In this document: positions 6,049 through 6,159 of the stretch, in pieces
Numbering within the stretch: the stretch's first letter is position 1
How the letters are laid out: every line of letters begins with the position of its first letter
DNA from: Chlamydiota bacterium
GTDB lineage: Bacteria > Chlamydiota > Chlamydiia > Chlamydiales > Waddliaceae
Assembly: GCA_011065005.1 (NCBI GenBank)
Contig: JAAKFP010000158.1
Location: 1-6,159 of the forward strand
Direction of reading: 5' to 3'
DNA: 6,159 bases
Notes under the pieces: model-generated
What the model saw: only the letters and a program-made list of their open reading frames with translations
Database searches by the model: none
Told to the model about the DNA's origin: nothing
Position numbers and translations under genes: made by a program

Positions 6049-6131
6049 CAGCCTGAAGGGCTGGTATTGCAACAGCCCAGGGCAGCGCCCTGGGAAAAGT
6101 CGATAAGAAACATAGCAGCCTGTAGGGCTGC
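6049..6131. repeat. Cluster of three GC-rich hairpins with a repeated unit
   Basis: Hairpin 1 is CAGCC-TGAAG-GGCTG (6049-6063). Hairpin 2 is CCCAGGGC-AGC-GCCCTGGG (6076-6094), perfect over 8 bp. Hairpin 3 is GCAGCC-TGTAG-GGCTGC (6115-6131). Hairpins 1 and 3 are copies of one 15-mer differing at a single base (6049-6063 and 6116-6130). None is followed by a T-tract on either strand, so these are not intrinsic terminators. The pattern resembles REP/BIME-like dispersed palindromes. The remaining bases to 6159 show nothing further. Confidence 0.65.
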
Positions 6132-6159
6132 CAGAAGGAAAAAGCGCTTTATATATAGT

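Noticed and set aside
6076..6094. Perfect 8-bp hairpin as an intrinsic terminator
   Set aside because: No T-tract follows on either strand, and similar hairpins flank it, so a dispersed palindrome is more likely.
5971..6131. CRISPR-like array
   Set aside because: Repeats are short, unequal and self-complementary without regular spacers, and no cas gene is present.

Overview
The window looks like part of an obligate intracellular, amoeba-associated bacterium, most likely a chlamydia-like organism (Parachlamydiales). Three things point there. One is a compact sdhC-sdhA-sdhB operon for a Bacillus-type succinate dehydrogenase, whose SdhB resembles chlamydial SdhB as I remember it. The second is a protein with a eukaryote-type cyclin box. 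The third is an unusually repeat-rich set of intergenic regions. The taxon is an inference from these features, not from a database search.

Layout, left to right. Positions 1108 to 1 (minus strand) hold the N-terminal 369 codons of a hydantoinase/oxoprolinase-family (HyuA-like) ATP-grasping enzyme that runs off the left edge. Positions 1109 to 1472 are a divergent intergenic region without a convincing gene. It carries an operator-like inverted repeat, an 84-bp MITE-like element with perfect 13-bp terminal inverted repeats, a promoter candidate and a 13-bp palindrome. Positions 1473 to 2147 (plus strand) encode a 224-residue protein with a Ser/Thr-rich, probably disordered N-terminus and a C-terminal cyclin-N domain. 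This is the most interesting item: it keeps the Lys and Glu that in cyclins contact the CDK, with the same 29-residue spacing as in cyclin A, which suggests an effector aimed at host cell-cycle or transcriptional kinases.

Positions 5859 to 2149 (minus strand) hold sdhC, sdhA and sdhB, separated by 13 and 8 nt, so they are almost certainly one transcript. SdhC is the heme-bearing membrane anchor, with an unusually large hydrophilic insert. SdhA is the flavoprotein with the covalent-FAD His. SdhB is the iron-sulfur protein with all eleven cluster cysteines plus one extra cysteine in its second cluster motif. Together they oxidise succinate to fumarate and pass electrons to menaquinone. sdhB converges tail-to-tail with the cyclin-like gene with a single base between the stop codons.

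Positions 5860 to 6159 are noncoding. They contain a plausible sdh promoter, a short IS66-like end, a 9-bp-period repeat folding on itself (ACCACAGAG type), and a cluster of three GC-rich hairpins, two of which are near-identical copies. These look like dispersed genomic repeats.
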